A stretch of 44,451 bases of DNA from Bacillus subtilis subsp. subtilis (lineage in GTDB: Bacteria; Pseudomonadota; Gammaproteobacteria; Xanthomonadales; Xanthomonadaceae). Under the pieces are notes generated by a model. The model was not told the DNA's origin. It made no database searches and worked only from the letters and a program-made list of their open reading frames with translations. The DNA lies in the NCBI GenBank assembly GCA_021733645.1, contig JAHREJ010000039.1, positions 1 through 44,451 of the forward strand, written 5' to 3'. Shown here one piece after another: positions 35,654-44,388 of the stretch; positions within the stretch are counted from its first letter, which is position 1; every line of letters begins with the position of its first letter. Position numbers and translations under genes: made by a program.

Positions 35654-36657
35654 TGCGGGTCTTCCTGCAGTACGGGAACGCGCGGGCGGGTGCCCGGGGG
35701 ATGGGTGGCGGTGATCTTCACCGCGTTGAAGCCGTTGGCGACGCCGAACTCACCGGTGAACACCGGTACGTTCTCCACGCACACCGGCACCTGCTTGGGC
35801 AGGTCGATGGGCAGCACGTCGCCGATCTTCAGCCGGGTCAGCTCGCGCAGGCTCATGCGCTTGGTGGCCAGTACGCTGGACAGGGTGACTTCGGCGATGT
35901 TGAGCTGCTCGCGCAGCATCACGCCCCAGCTGGCATCGCGGTCGTTGCGGTCGCTCTGGATGCCGGCGTCGAGCAGCTCGCGGATCGGCTCGAGCATCGA
36001 ATAGGGCAGGGTGACGTGGATGTCACCGCCACCGCCATCCAGTTCAACGTGCAGGCGGCAGACCACCACGTACTCACGCGGCGTCACGATGTTGGCGAAG
36101 TGCGGGTTGATCTCGGAGTTGATGTACTCCAGTTCCACATCCATCACCGGCGCCCAGGCTTCCTGCAGGTCGGCGAAGGTCTGCTTGAGCAGCAGGTGGA
36201 TCACGCGCATTTCAGTGGCGGTGAACTCGCGTCCTTCGATGCGGGTGGGGTAGCGCCCGTCGCCGCCGAAGAAGTTGTCCACGATGGCGAACACCAGGGT
36301 CGGCTCGAACACGATCAGCCCGGTGCCGCGCAGCGGCTTGAAGCGGATCAGGTTGAGGTTGGTGGGCACGTACAGCGAGTGCATGTAGTCGTTGAACTTG
36401 ATCAGCTCGATGCCACGCACCGACAGTTCGGCCGAGCGCCGGATCAGGTTGAACAGGCCGATCCGCCACAGCCGGGCAAAACGCTCGTTGACCATCTCCA
36501 GGGTCGGCATGCGCCCGCGGATGATCCGGTCCTGGCTGGCGAAGTCGTAGTTGCGCGCCTCGCCGGGGGTGGCGGCGTCGACCTCGGTTTCGACCGCACC
36601 CGAGTCCACGCCATGCAACAGCGCATCGATCTCGTCCTGGGAAAGCAGGTCATTCAT
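35650..36657 (-). CDS. fliM: Flagellar motor switch protein FliM
   Basis: 335 residues. The N-terminal CheY-P-binding peptide LLSQDEIDALLHG covers residues 4-16. The middle CheC-like domain follows (about 45-230), with GTGLIVFEPTLVFAIVDNFFGGDGR. The C-terminal SpoA domain is at about 250-325. It is the target of CheY-P for motor switching. It lies 9 bp after fliL. Confidence 0.97.
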   Translation of the reverse strand: MNDLLSQDEIDALLHGVDSGAVETEVDAATPGEARNYDFASQDRIIRGRMPTLEMVNERFARLWRIGLFNLIRRSAELSVRGIELIKFNDYMHSLYVPTNLNLIRFKPLRGTGLIVFEPTLVFAIVDNFFGGDGRYPTRIEGREFTATEMRVIHLLLKQTFADLQEAWAPVMDVELEYINSEINPHFANIVTPREYVVVCRLHVELDGGGGDIHVTLPYSMLEPIRELLDAGIQSDRNDRDASWGVMLREQLNIAEVTLSSVLATKRMSLRELTRLKIGDVLPIDLPKQVPVCVENVPVFTGEFGVANGFNAVKITATHPPGTRPRVPVLQEDPQ

Positions 36658-36666
36658 GGTGTGCCC

Positions 36667-37200
36667 TTACTGGGTGACGAAGCTGGTGAACAGCAGTTCG
36701 TCGGCGCCCTTGTTGCCGGTCTCGGCCTTGAGCAGTTTCTGCACTTCGGCCAGCGAGTCGGCCTGCAGGCGTTCCTTGCCGGCGCGGTCGGCGATCTGCG
36801 CCGGCTCGACCTGCGAAAACAGCATCAGCAGCTTGGCGCGGATGGCCGGGGCGTGCAGCTTGATCGCCTCCAACGCGGCCGGGTCGCGGGTCATCAGCTG
36901 CACTTCGACCTGCAGGTAGCGCGGGCCGTCGAAGCTGCTGTTGAGGTTGACCACGAACGGCGGTTCCAGCCCGAAGTACTGCGCCGGTGCCGGCACGGCC
37001 TTGCTGGCGGCCGGTTTGGCGGCGGCGGTGCCGGGCTGCTGGGATTTGGCGACATACCAGGCACCGCCACCGGCGGCGCCTGCGGCGAGCACGGCCACCA
37101 GGGCTGTGATCAACAACGGACTGCGCGGCTTGGCGGCCTTGTCCTTGTCGGCGGATTTCTTGGTTTTGTCGGCGGCTGCGGCCACGAGGGGAAGCTCCAT
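36667..37200 (-). CDS. fliL: Flagellar basal-body-associated protein FliL
   Basis: 177 residues. A Lys-rich cytoplasmic N-terminus (KTKKSADKDKAAK), one TM helix at about 29-50, an Ala/Pro linker and the periplasmic FliL domain (about 75-177, with EPPFVVNLNSSFDGPRYLQVEVQLM). It supports stator function. The ATG at 37200 has AGGAAG 7 nt upstream. First gene of fliLMNOPQR. Confidence 0.94.
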   Translation of the reverse strand: MELPLVAAAADKTKKSADKDKAAKPRSPLLITALVAVLAAGAAGGGAWYVAKSQQPGTAAAKPAASKAVPAPAQYFGLEPPFVVNLNSSFDGPRYLQVEVQLMTRDPAALEAIKLHAPAIRAKLLMLFSQVEPAQIADRAGKERLQADSLAEVQKLLKAETGNKGADELLFTSFVTQ

Positions 37201-37220
37201 TGGATTGCTTCCTGGCTACA

Positions 37221-37236
37221 TGCAAAGGGTGTGCCT
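37221..37236 (-). promoter_or_regulatory. Sigma-54 promoter for fliL-R
   Basis: Minus-strand GGCAC-N5-TTGC (37222-37235), a perfect consensus core. The transcription start is predicted about 10 nt before the fliL ATG, inside or beside its ribosome-binding site. The rest of the 229-bp spacer to fliK holds repeat C and GC-rich sequence, with no gene. Confidence 0.85.
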
Positions 37237-37379
37237 GAATGCCGCGGCGGGCGGTTGCCGGAAATTTGACGAGGGCGAATGTGTAACGGGGTTGCGGGCG
37301 CAACGGCATGACGCAGAGGGGAGCCCCCTGAGTAAGGGGGCGGCCGCGAAGCGGCGGGGGATTGGAAGAAAGTTAAGAC

Positions 37380-37430
37380 GGGGCCCACGCGTTGCGCAGC
37401 AATGCGTGGGAGCGTAAGCGCGCATGCGCC
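37380..37430 (-). terminator. Structured element C after fliK (terminator-like)
   Basis: On the minus strand CGCATGCGCG begins just past the fliK stop (37430-37432). It is followed by a 12-bp stem (37384-37395 with 37399-37410, one G-T pair), GGGCCCC and a pyrimidine-rich TCTTAACTTTCTTCC tract. It has the same layout as the repeats after cheA at 13478-13842. It probably ends the fliE-K transcript. Confidence 0.7.
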
Positions 37431-38578
37431 TACGCGTATGCGTCAACCAACCCGCGCTGGCGCATCAACTGCCCCGGTGACACCGTCACCTCGGTCAGCG
37501 CCGGTTCGCCGTCGCCACCGGCCGCGCCGGACTGCCCGCCGCCGGCCTGTCCATCCTGCGCGGTGTGCTGTTGCCCGACATCGGCGTTGCCCAGCTGGAA
37601 ACCCTGCTCGCCCAGCATCTCGCGCAGGCGCGGCATGTTGCTTTCCAGCGCGTGGCGAACCTCGGCATGGGCGCTGCTGAAGCTGGCATGCACCTTGTCG
37701 CCGTCGATCTGCAGGCGGACTTCGATCTGGCCCAGGTCGTGCGGGGTAACCCGGATCACGGCATGGCCGATCTTCTGGTCGGCCAGCCAGCCGATCCGCG
37801 CGCTCATCGCATCGCCAAAGTCATCGGCGCCCACATCCGGGGTGGCCGTGGGGCTGCCGGTGAAGGCGGCGGTGACGGCGCTGCTCTTGAGCTCGGCGGC
37901 GGCGTGCAGGGCGTGCAGCAGTGACGCAGCGGGCGCCTCGCCGCCGTCGCTGCTGGCCAGCGCGTCGGTCACCAGCTTGAGCATGGGGACATCGTCGGCC
38001 GATACCGGTGCTTCGGTGCCCGGCGGCAGCGTGATCGCGGCCGCTGCTCCGGACACTGCGCCTGGCTCTGCGGCGGCAGCACCGACCGCCGCCAACGGCA
38101 GCGCCGGGGCGGTGGTGGCCGGGGCCGGCAGCGGGTCGGTATCGGCTACCGGCACGGCAGGCACCGGGGCAGGTATGGCCGGGGTTGCCCCGGCCAGCGC
38201 CAGCCCGGCCAGGCCAAGCGGCGGCCACGGCGCCGGCTCGGTCTCGTCCGCAGCGTCGGCCGTGCCGGCCTTGCTCGTCGGCGTACCGGCGGTGGCGGGG
38301 TCGGTGCTGGGCTCGCTGCCGTCATCAGCGGCGGGGCGTTTGGCAGCATCGGTGGCGGCGCCCGGGTCCGTCTCGGCCCGCGGCTTGGCGGCGGCCTCGG
38401 GCTTGCCGGGCTTGCCGGCGGGGCGCGCCGGTGCCGACGCGGCGGTGTCGGTGTCGCCCTTGAGCAGGGCGTCAAAGTCCTGGCGGCTGCCGCCGCTGGC
38501 GACCTCGCTGCGCGCCGGGGTGCCGGTGTTCTTGCTGGCACCGGTGCTGGCGCTGCCCTGCAGGGCGGGGGGCATCAC
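37430..38578 (-). CDS. fliK: Flagellar hook-length control protein FliK
   Basis: 382 residues. A long Ala/Pro/Thr-rich low-complexity N-terminal ruler (about 1-250) precedes the C-terminal Flg_hook domain (about 270-350, with VRLQIDGDKVHASFSS and RHALESNMPRLREMLGEQGFQLG). The family measures the hook and triggers FlhB switching. It starts with GTG at 38578 (4-nt overlap with fliJ) or ATG at 38575 (1-nt overlap). Last gene of the fliE operon. Confidence 0.92.
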   Translation of the reverse strand: MMPPALQGSASTGASKNTGTPARSEVASGGSRQDFDALLKGDTDTAASAPARPAGKPGKPEAAAKPRAETDPGAATDAAKRPAADDGSEPSTDPATAGTPTSKAGTADAADETEPAPWPPLGLAGLALAGATPAIPAPVPAVPVADTDPLPAPATTAPALPLAAVGAAAAEPGAVSGAAAAITLPPGTEAPVSADDVPMLKLVTDALASSDGGEAPAASLLHALHAAAELKSSAVTAAFTGSPTATPDVGADDFGDAMSARIGWLADQKIGHAVIRVTPHDLGQIEVRLQIDGDKVHASFSSAHAEVRHALESNMPRLREMLGEQGFQLGNADVGQQHTAQDGQAGGGQSGAAGGDGEPALTEVTVSPGQLMRQRGLVDAYA

Positions 38579-39033
38579 GGAGTGCCTCCGGTGTCGGTGT
38601 CTTCACGCCGCGCCAGGCGGCTGCGGCGTGCGCCAAGGTCATCCATCTCACGCTGGTCGCGGCGGTCGGTGACCACTTTTTCCTGCGCGCGGTAGCTGGC
38701 GGCCAGCTGTTCCAGCACGGCCTTGTCGCGGCTGGCCAGGATCAGCCGCGCGCGTTCGGCTTCGACCTTCTCGCGGTTGTGGTCCACGGTCTGGCGCTGC
38801 TGCGCCACCGCGCTGTCCAGGCGGTCCAGGAACGCACGCCGGTTGAGCAGTTGCGCCGGGCTGGTGGCGGCCATCTGCGCATTGGCATACTCATCGGCGT
38901 AGCGGCGCAGTTCGTCCAGGCGCGACAGATGGGTGTCGAGCGTGCGCTGGCGTTCGGCCAGGTCACGGGCGACTTCGTCTTCGTGGTCTTGGGCCCGCTT
39001 GAGCAGGGGGTCGATGCGCTTGGACTGGGTCAT
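38575..39033 (-). CDS. fliJ: Flagellar export protein FliJ
   Basis: 152 residues, almost entirely charged coiled coil (RAQDHEDEVARDLAERQRTLDTHLSRLDELR; KVEAERARLILASRDKAVLEQLA). It inserts into the FliI hexamer like a gamma subunit and couples it to FlhA. 3 bp downstream of fliI and overlapping fliK. Confidence 0.92.
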   Translation of the reverse strand: MTQSKRIDPLLKRAQDHEDEVARDLAERQRTLDTHLSRLDELRRYADEYANAQMAATSPAQLLNRRAFLDRLDSAVAQQRQTVDHNREKVEAERARLILASRDKAVLEQLAASYRAQEKVVTDRRDQREMDDLGARRSRLARREDTDTGGTP

Positions 39034-39036
39034 GGC

Positions 39037-40425
39037 TTAGCTCTCTGGTTCCACCAGCCGCTTGAGTGCGGCCTGGCTGTGCGGCAGGTCGGCGGCCTTG
39101 CCGACGTCCTGGCCGAGGAATTCAACAATCTCCGACCAGCGCTCGAGCGCTTCGTCGGTGGCCGGGTCATTGCCGCGCTGGTAGGCGCCGATGGCGATCA
39201 GGTCGCGGTTGGACGAATACGCCGAGACCAGCCGCTTGAGCTTGCGGATCCGCAGGCGCCACGGTTCGTCGGCGATTTCGGTGACCACGCGGCTGACCGA
39301 CGATTCCACGTCGATGGCCGGGTACAGGCCGCTGTCGGCCACGCGGCGCGACAGCAGGATGTGGCCATCAAGGATGGCGCGGGCGGCGTCGGCGATGGGG
39401 TCCTGCGGGTCGTCGCCCTCGGTCAGCACGGTGTAGAAGGCGGTGATCGAACCGCGGCCCTTGGCCCCGTTGCCGGCGCGTTCAACCAGCGCCGGCAGCT
39501 TGGCAAACACCGATGGCGGGTAGCCGCGGGTGGTGGGTGGTTCACCGACCGACAGGCCGATTTCGCGCTGGGCCTGGGCAAAACGGGTCAGCGAATCCAT
39601 CAGCAGCAGCACGTTCAGGCCCTGGTCGCGGAACCACTCGGCAATGGCGGTAGCACGGTAGGCACCGTGCAGCCGTGCCAGCGGCGGGCGATCGGCCGGG
39701 CTGGCCACCACCACCGCGCGGCGCAGGCCTTCCTCGCCCAACGTGCTTTCAACGAAATCGCGCACTTCGCGGCCGCGCTCACCGATCAATCCCACCACGA
39801 TCACGTCGGCAGCGGTGTAGCGGGTCATCATGCCCAGCAGGGTGGATTTGCCCACGCCGGAGCCGGCGAACAGGCCCACGCGCTGGCCACGGCCGATCGG
39901 CAGCAGCGCGTTGATCGCGCGCACGCCCACGTCCAGCGGCTGGGTGATCGGCTCGCGGGCGAGCGGGTTGATCGAGACCCCGGCCATGCCAACCGTGCCT
40001 TCGGCGCGGATCGGCCCCTTGCCGTCCAGCGGCACCCCGTCACTGTCGATGACCCGGCCGAGCAGGCCCTCGCCCACTTCCACGCCGCCGCGGCCCAGCA
40101 CCGGCACCACCCGCGCGTTGGGCAGCAGGCCATGCAGCTCGGCACTGGGCATCAGGTAGGTGCGCTCGCCGGCAAAGCCGACCACTTCGGCATCCACCCA
40201 GCCACCATCGGCGACTTCCACCTTGCAGCTGGCCCCCATCGGCGATTCGCAGCCGACTGCTTCCAGCGTGAGCCCGACCGCGCGGCGCAGCACGCCCTCG
40301 CGGATCAGGCCACGGCCGTGGTTGCCGTCGGGCTGGATGCCGTCCAGGCGTGCGGCCAGGCGCAGGTTGCGCGCGGCGGCCCAGTCGGCAGCAGGGGCGG
40401 GGGTGGGTACGGGTTCGGTATTCAT
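39037..40425 (-). CDS. fliI: Flagellum-specific ATP synthase/export ATPase FliI
   Basis: 462 residues, F1-beta-like. Walker A is GLFAGSGVGKSTLLGMM, and the Walker B region is VLLLMDSLTRFAQAQREIGLSVGEPP. The catalytic Glu lies in GERGREVRDFVE. The C-terminal helical domain follows. FliI forms a hexamer at the export gate with FliH and FliJ. It overlaps fliH by 4 nt. Confidence 0.97.
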   Translation of the reverse strand: MNTEPVPTPAPAADWAAARNLRLAARLDGIQPDGNHGRGLIREGVLRRAVGLTLEAVGCESPMGASCKVEVADGGWVDAEVVGFAGERTYLMPSAELHGLLPNARVVPVLGRGGVEVGEGLLGRVIDSDGVPLDGKGPIRAEGTVGMAGVSINPLAREPITQPLDVGVRAINALLPIGRGQRVGLFAGSGVGKSTLLGMMTRYTAADVIVVGLIGERGREVRDFVESTLGEEGLRRAVVVASPADRPPLARLHGAYRATAIAEWFRDQGLNVLLLMDSLTRFAQAQREIGLSVGEPPTTRGYPPSVFAKLPALVERAGNGAKGRGSITAFYTVLTEGDDPQDPIADAARAILDGHILLSRRVADSGLYPAIDVESSVSRVVTEIADEPWRLRIRKLKRLVSAYSSNRDLIAIGAYQRGNDPATDEALERWSEIVEFLGQDVGKAADLPHSQAALKRLVEPES

Positions 40426-41057
40426 GCGCTGGCTCCGGAACGGCGCAGCACCGCATCCAGCGCGCCCCGCAGGCGGGCTTCCAGGGTGCCGTCGATACGT
40501 ACCGCCTCGGCATGCACGCGCAGGTCGCCGCGGCTCAGGCTGAGGTCGGCGGTCAGGCGCTGGGTGGGCGACAGCTGCAGCAGCGGGGCAAGCGCGGCGA
40601 TGTCATCGGGATGCAGGCGCACTTCGACCTCGCGGTTGGCACCGCCCACCGCGTCCACCGCCTCGTCCACCAGCTGCGCCAGCAGCGCCGGGTCGGCCTG
40701 GTAGGCGCGCCCGACCAGGGTGCCGGCAATGCGCACCGCCAGCTCGCCCAGTGCGGCCACCACTTCATTCTCCAGTCGCACCAGCGGCCGGCTGAAGTTG
40801 TCCAGGATGCCTTCGATCTGCGCGATCAGCCGGCGCACTTCGGCCTGGCCCTGGGCCTGGCCGTCGGCATGGCCGCGTTCGAAGCCTTCCTTCTCCGCGT
40901 CGTCCTGGATCTGCTGGATCTCTTCCAGGGTGGGCAACTGCAGCAACGGTTCCGGTTCGTGGTCCAGGTCCGGTTCGGTGAGTTCGACATCCGCTTCCGG
41001 TGCCGGTTCGGGCACCGCCAGCAGGTCCGGGGCAAGCCAGCGCACGGCATTGTTCAC
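40422..41057 (-). CDS. fliH: Flagellar assembly protein FliH
   Basis: 211 residues. An acidic, Pro-rich N-terminus precedes a coiled-coil region with small-residue spacing (FERGHADGQAQGQAEVRRLIAQIEGILD), as in FliH glycine-repeat segments. A C-terminal FliH/V-ATPase-E-like domain follows (about 110-205). It regulates FliI and tethers it to FliN. 4-nt overlaps with both fliG and fliI. Confidence 0.93.
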   Translation of the reverse strand: MNNAVRWLAPDLLAVPEPAPEADVELTEPDLDHEPEPLLQLPTLEEIQQIQDDAEKEGFERGHADGQAQGQAEVRRLIAQIEGILDNFSRPLVRLENEVVAALGELAVRIAGTLVGRAYQADPALLAQLVDEAVDAVGGANREVEVRLHPDDIAALAPLLQLSPTQRLTADLSLSRGDLRVHAEAVRIDGTLEARLRGALDAVLRRSGASA

Positions 41058-42064
41058 AGCATCGCCTCCGCGTTGCCGCCGATGGTGACGGTGCCCTCAT
41101 CGGCCATGCGCTTGACGATGGCCAGGATCTCGCGCTGCGCCACTTCCACATCCGACAGGCGCACCGGACCGCGTGCTTCCATGTCTTCGAGCAGGATCTC
41201 CGCTGCGCGCTGGGACATGTTGCGGGTGATCTTGTCGCGCACCTTGATGTCCGCGCCACGCAGGGCCAGGCCCAGGCGTTCGCCGCTGACTTCGCGCAGC
41301 ACCAGCTGCAGCTCGCGGTCGTCCAGGTCCACCAGGTCGTCGAACACGAACATCAGGTCCTGGATGCGGCCGCTGAGCGGCGCATCGATGCGCGCGATCT
41401 CGCCCAGGATGGCCTGGTCCTGGCCGCTGTCCATGAAGTTGAGGATGTTGGCCGCGCACTGTACGCCGCCGATGTTGGACGACTTCAGGTTCTGGTTGCC
41501 GGCAAACTGGCGTTCCATGATTTCGTTGAGCTCGTTCAACGCGTTCGGCGGAATGCCGTCCAGGGTGGCGATGCGCAGCAGCACATCCACGCGGGTGCGT
41601 TCGGGCAACAGCTTGAGCGCGTCGGCGGCCTGGTCGGTTTCCAGGTGGGCCATCACGATGGCGATGATCTGCGGGTGTTCGTTGCGGACCAGGTCGGCCA
41701 CCGCACGCGGGTCCATCCACTTCAGCGCGTCCAGGCCGGTGGTGTTGCGGCCAAGCAGGATGCGGTCGATCAGGTTGCCGGCCTTTTCGCTGCCCAGCGC
41801 CTGTACCAGCATGTTGCGGATGTAATCGTCCGAGCCCACGCCCAGCGAGGTCTTGGAGCCCAGTTCACTGCTGAACTGGTCCATCACCCCTTCCACCTGG
41901 GCGCGGGTGATGTCGGTCATGGTGGCCATCGCGATGCCGATTTTCTGCACCTCCTTGGGCTCCATGTGGCGCAGCACTTCGGCCGCGTCCAGTTCACCCA
42001 GCGAAAGCAGCAGCACGGCGGCGCGTTGTACGCCGGTCAGTGGCGCGGCGGGGGTGTCAGTCAT
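41054..42064 (-). CDS. fliG: Flagellar motor switch protein FliG
   Basis: 336 residues. N-terminal FliF-binding domain (about 1-105), middle domain with the EHPQIIAIVMAHLETDQAADAL region, and C-terminal torque domain (about 195-325) with the charged helix (DDRELQLVLREVSGERLGLALRG) that meets the stator. It overlaps fliF by 8 nt. Complete. Confidence 0.97.
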   Translation of the reverse strand: MTDTPAAPLTGVQRAAVLLLSLGELDAAEVLRHMEPKEVQKIGIAMATMTDITRAQVEGVMDQFSSELGSKTSLGVGSDDYIRNMLVQALGSEKAGNLIDRILLGRNTTGLDALKWMDPRAVADLVRNEHPQIIAIVMAHLETDQAADALKLLPERTRVDVLLRIATLDGIPPNALNELNEIMERQFAGNQNLKSSNIGGVQCAANILNFMDSGQDQAILGEIARIDAPLSGRIQDLMFVFDDLVDLDDRELQLVLREVSGERLGLALRGADIKVRDKITRNMSQRAAEILLEDMEARGPVRLSDVEVAQREILAIVKRMADEGTVTIGGNAEAML

Positions 42065-43700
42065 TGGCCACCCAGCCCTTGACCACCTGGGCCACGCGCT
42101 TGGAATCGGTCTTTACAGCTTCACGCGCCATGCGCAGTCGTTCCTCGTAGGAGTCCACCGGCAGCGCCAGGGTTTCGTGTCCGGCCGCGTTCAGGCGTTC
42201 GCTGCCCAGCGCGGGCAGGCCTTCGCCGTCGTCGACCAGCTGTACGTCGGCACTGTGCGGTTCCAGCGCGTCGCCGTTGTCTTTCTTGTTCTGGCCGGTG
42301 ATCGAGCGCAGCGCCGGGCGCAGCACGCCGAACACCAGCGCCAGCACCACGATCGCGCCGAGCAGCAGCCGCAGGGCGTCCTGCACCTGCGGCAGCTCCC
42401 ACCACTTGGGGCCTTCCACCGGGGTTACTTCGCGCACGAACGGGGCATTCATCACCGACACGGTGTCGCCACGTTCGGCATCAAAACCGACCGCCTGCTT
42501 GACCAGCGCTTCCACGCGGGTGAGTTCGGCCGCCGACAGCGCCTGCTCGGTGGTCTTGCCGTTGGCGCCGGCACGCGGCACGTTGTCCACCAGCACCGCT
42601 ACCGACACGCGCTTGATGCGGCCGGCCGGCTGGCGGGTGTGCTGCAGGGTGCGGTCCAGCTCGTAGTTGCGGGTGGCGTTCTTCGAGGTTTCGGTGGGCG
42701 CGGCGGCCGTGGCCGGCGCAGCGGCGGGGCCGGGCGGGGTGTTGCTGGCGGCACCGGGCACACCCTGCGGGCCGGGCACGTTGCTGCTGTTTTCGCTCAT
42801 CTGCTCGCTGCGCAGTTTCTGCGGCTCGCCGTTGTAGAGCTCACGGGCTTCTTCGATCACCGAGAAGTCCATGTCCACGCTGGTTTCCGGATTGACCCGT
42901 CCCGGGCCGGTCATCGGTTCGAGCAGTTCGCGGATGCGCTGGTTGAACGAGGTTTCCTGGCGGCGCACCTGGTCGAACTGCGCGGCATTCATCGCCGCAT
43001 CGCTGTTGGGATCGCTCACGCTGAGCATGCGCCCGCTCTGGTCGACCACGGTGACGCGCTCGGGGGTCAGGTCGGGGATGCTGGCGGCCACCATGTGCAC
43101 GATCGCATCGATCTGGCCGCGTTCCAGCTGCTGCCCGCCGCGCAGTTCCAGCACCACCGAGGCACTGGCCACGTCGCGCTGGCGGGTGAAGGCGCTGGGC
43201 TTGGGAATGGCCAGGTGGACGCGTGAATCGCGCACCGGGCGCAGCGTGTTGATGGTGCGCGACAGTTCGGTTTCCAGCGAATGCTGGTAGCGGGCGTTCT
43301 CCATGAACTGGCTGACGCCGAAGCCCGGGTCGCGCTCCATCAGCTCAAAGCCCAGCCGGCCGCTGTCGGTCAGGCCGGAACCGGCCAACTTCAGGCGTGC
43401 ATCGTGCAGGTTCTTTTCCGGCACGGTGATGCCACCGGTGGCCGGGTCCAGCTCGAACGGAATCTGCGCGGTGCGCAGCAGGTCGGTGGCCTCGGCGGTG
43501 GCCTTCTGGTCCAGGCCGGTGTACAGCGGCACCATGCCCGGCTTCTGCGACCAGAAGAACACGAACAGGCCTGCCGCCACGGCCACGGCGATCATCGCCA
43601 TCAGTCCGAGCCGACGGGTGATCTGCAGGCTTTGCAGCCGGTCGAACCACTGGCCCGCCTTTTCGGCGTTCAGGGATTCCTTGGAGAGCGACAGGGCCAT
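42057..43700 (-). CDS. fliF: Flagellar MS-ring protein FliF
   Basis: 547 residues. TM1 is about 30-50 (GLMAMIAVAVAAGLFVFFWSQ). The periplasmic ring-building domains cover about 50-430, with a Pro/Ala-rich insert near 310-330. TM2 is about 435-455 (LRLLLGAIVVLALVFGVL) and the cytoplasmic FliG-binding tail about 460-547. It forms the MS ring that starts flagellar assembly and houses the gate. 12 bp downstream of fliE. Confidence 0.97.
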   Translation of the reverse strand: MALSLSKESLNAEKAGQWFDRLQSLQITRRLGLMAMIAVAVAAGLFVFFWSQKPGMVPLYTGLDQKATAEATDLLRTAQIPFELDPATGGITVPEKNLHDARLKLAGSGLTDSGRLGFELMERDPGFGVSQFMENARYQHSLETELSRTINTLRPVRDSRVHLAIPKPSAFTRQRDVASASVVLELRGGQQLERGQIDAIVHMVAASIPDLTPERVTVVDQSGRMLSVSDPNSDAAMNAAQFDQVRRQETSFNQRIRELLEPMTGPGRVNPETSVDMDFSVIEEARELYNGEPQKLRSEQMSENSSNVPGPQGVPGAASNTPPGPAAAPATAAAPTETSKNATRNYELDRTLQHTRQPAGRIKRVSVAVLVDNVPRAGANGKTTEQALSAAELTRVEALVKQAVGFDAERGDTVSVMNAPFVREVTPVEGPKWWELPQVQDALRLLLGAIVVLALVFGVLRPALRSITGQNKKDNGDALEPHSADVQLVDDGEGLPALGSERLNAAGHETLALPVDSYEERLRMAREAVKTDSKRVAQVVKGWVAND

Positions 43701-43712
43701 GCGTTTCTATCC

Positions 43713-44075
43713 TTACAGCGGCATGTTCATCACGTCCTGGTAAGCCTGGACGAGACGGTTACGGACTTCCACGGTGGCGCGGAAGGCGATCTGGGACTGC
43801 TGCGAGGCGACCATCACCTTGGCAAGGTCGGCACCGGGTTCACCCAGTTCGAACGCCTTGGCCAGCGCGCCGGATTTCTGCTGGGCCTCGTTGACGCCGG
43901 CGATGGCGCCGCGCAGGGTTTCGGTGAAGCTCGGGCCCTGCACTTCCTGGGGGGAGACCAGGCCCTGGATGGCATTGCTCTTGGGCGCTTCGGCCAGCGG
44001 GCTGACCGCGGGCTGCGCGATCTGGGTCTGGAAGGAGCGGATCTGGGAAAGGACGGAGGTGACGGAGTGCGACAT
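43713..44075 (-). CDS. fliE: Flagellar hook-basal body protein FliE
   Basis: 120 residues. The FliE domain is at about 45-120, with FTETLRGAIAGVNEAQQKSGALAKAFELGEP and the ending VRNRLVQAYQDVMNMPL, typical of the family. It joins the rod to the MS ring. Start 44075 (MSHSVTSVLSQIR) lies after the sigma-54 site; the 16-residue-longer start would sit at the promoter. First gene of fliE-F-G-H-I-J-K. Confidence 0.95.
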   Translation of the reverse strand: MSHSVTSVLSQIRSFQTQIAQPAVSPLAEAPKSNAIQGLVSPQEVQGPSFTETLRGAIAGVNEAQQKSGALAKAFELGEPGADLAKVMVASQQSQIAFRATVEVRNRLVQAYQDVMNMPL

Positions 44076-44118
44076 CTGGAACGTTCCGAAGCTGGGATGG
44101 GGTGTCGGGTGAATACGT

Positions 44119-44134
44119 TGCAAGGGGCGTGCCG
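44119..44134 (-). promoter_or_regulatory. Sigma-54 promoter for the fliE operon
   Basis: Minus-strand GGCAC-N5-TTGC (44120-44133), a perfect -24/-12 core. The transcription start is predicted about 33 nt before the fliE ATG. It is presumably activated by a FleQ-type regulator encoded outside the window. Confidence 0.87.
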
Positions 44135-44388
44135 AAACGCCTGAGTCGTTCAGCGATGTAGTGATGACGGGCGCTTGCGGGGCGATGCCGGCGGGGCAGC
44201 GCCGGGGCTGCGACGGAATGCCGCTGCGACGGGGTGACGCGGCGGTGGCGACGGTTGTCCGGCGTCGAAAAACCGGCGGGCGTGTGGTTTCCGTGGCGTG
44301 GTTGCGGAGCGCCTCTCTTCAGGTTCTTCGCCCAACTGCGGGAGACGCCTCCTTTTGGATCGTAAAGCTGTCTCCGCTCGGGCCTGCC
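44135..44388. other. Spacer upstream of the fliE promoter
   Basis: No supported gene. An activator (FleQ-type) site would be expected here, but I cannot identify one by eye. The right end runs into a copy of repeat B. Confidence 0.5.
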
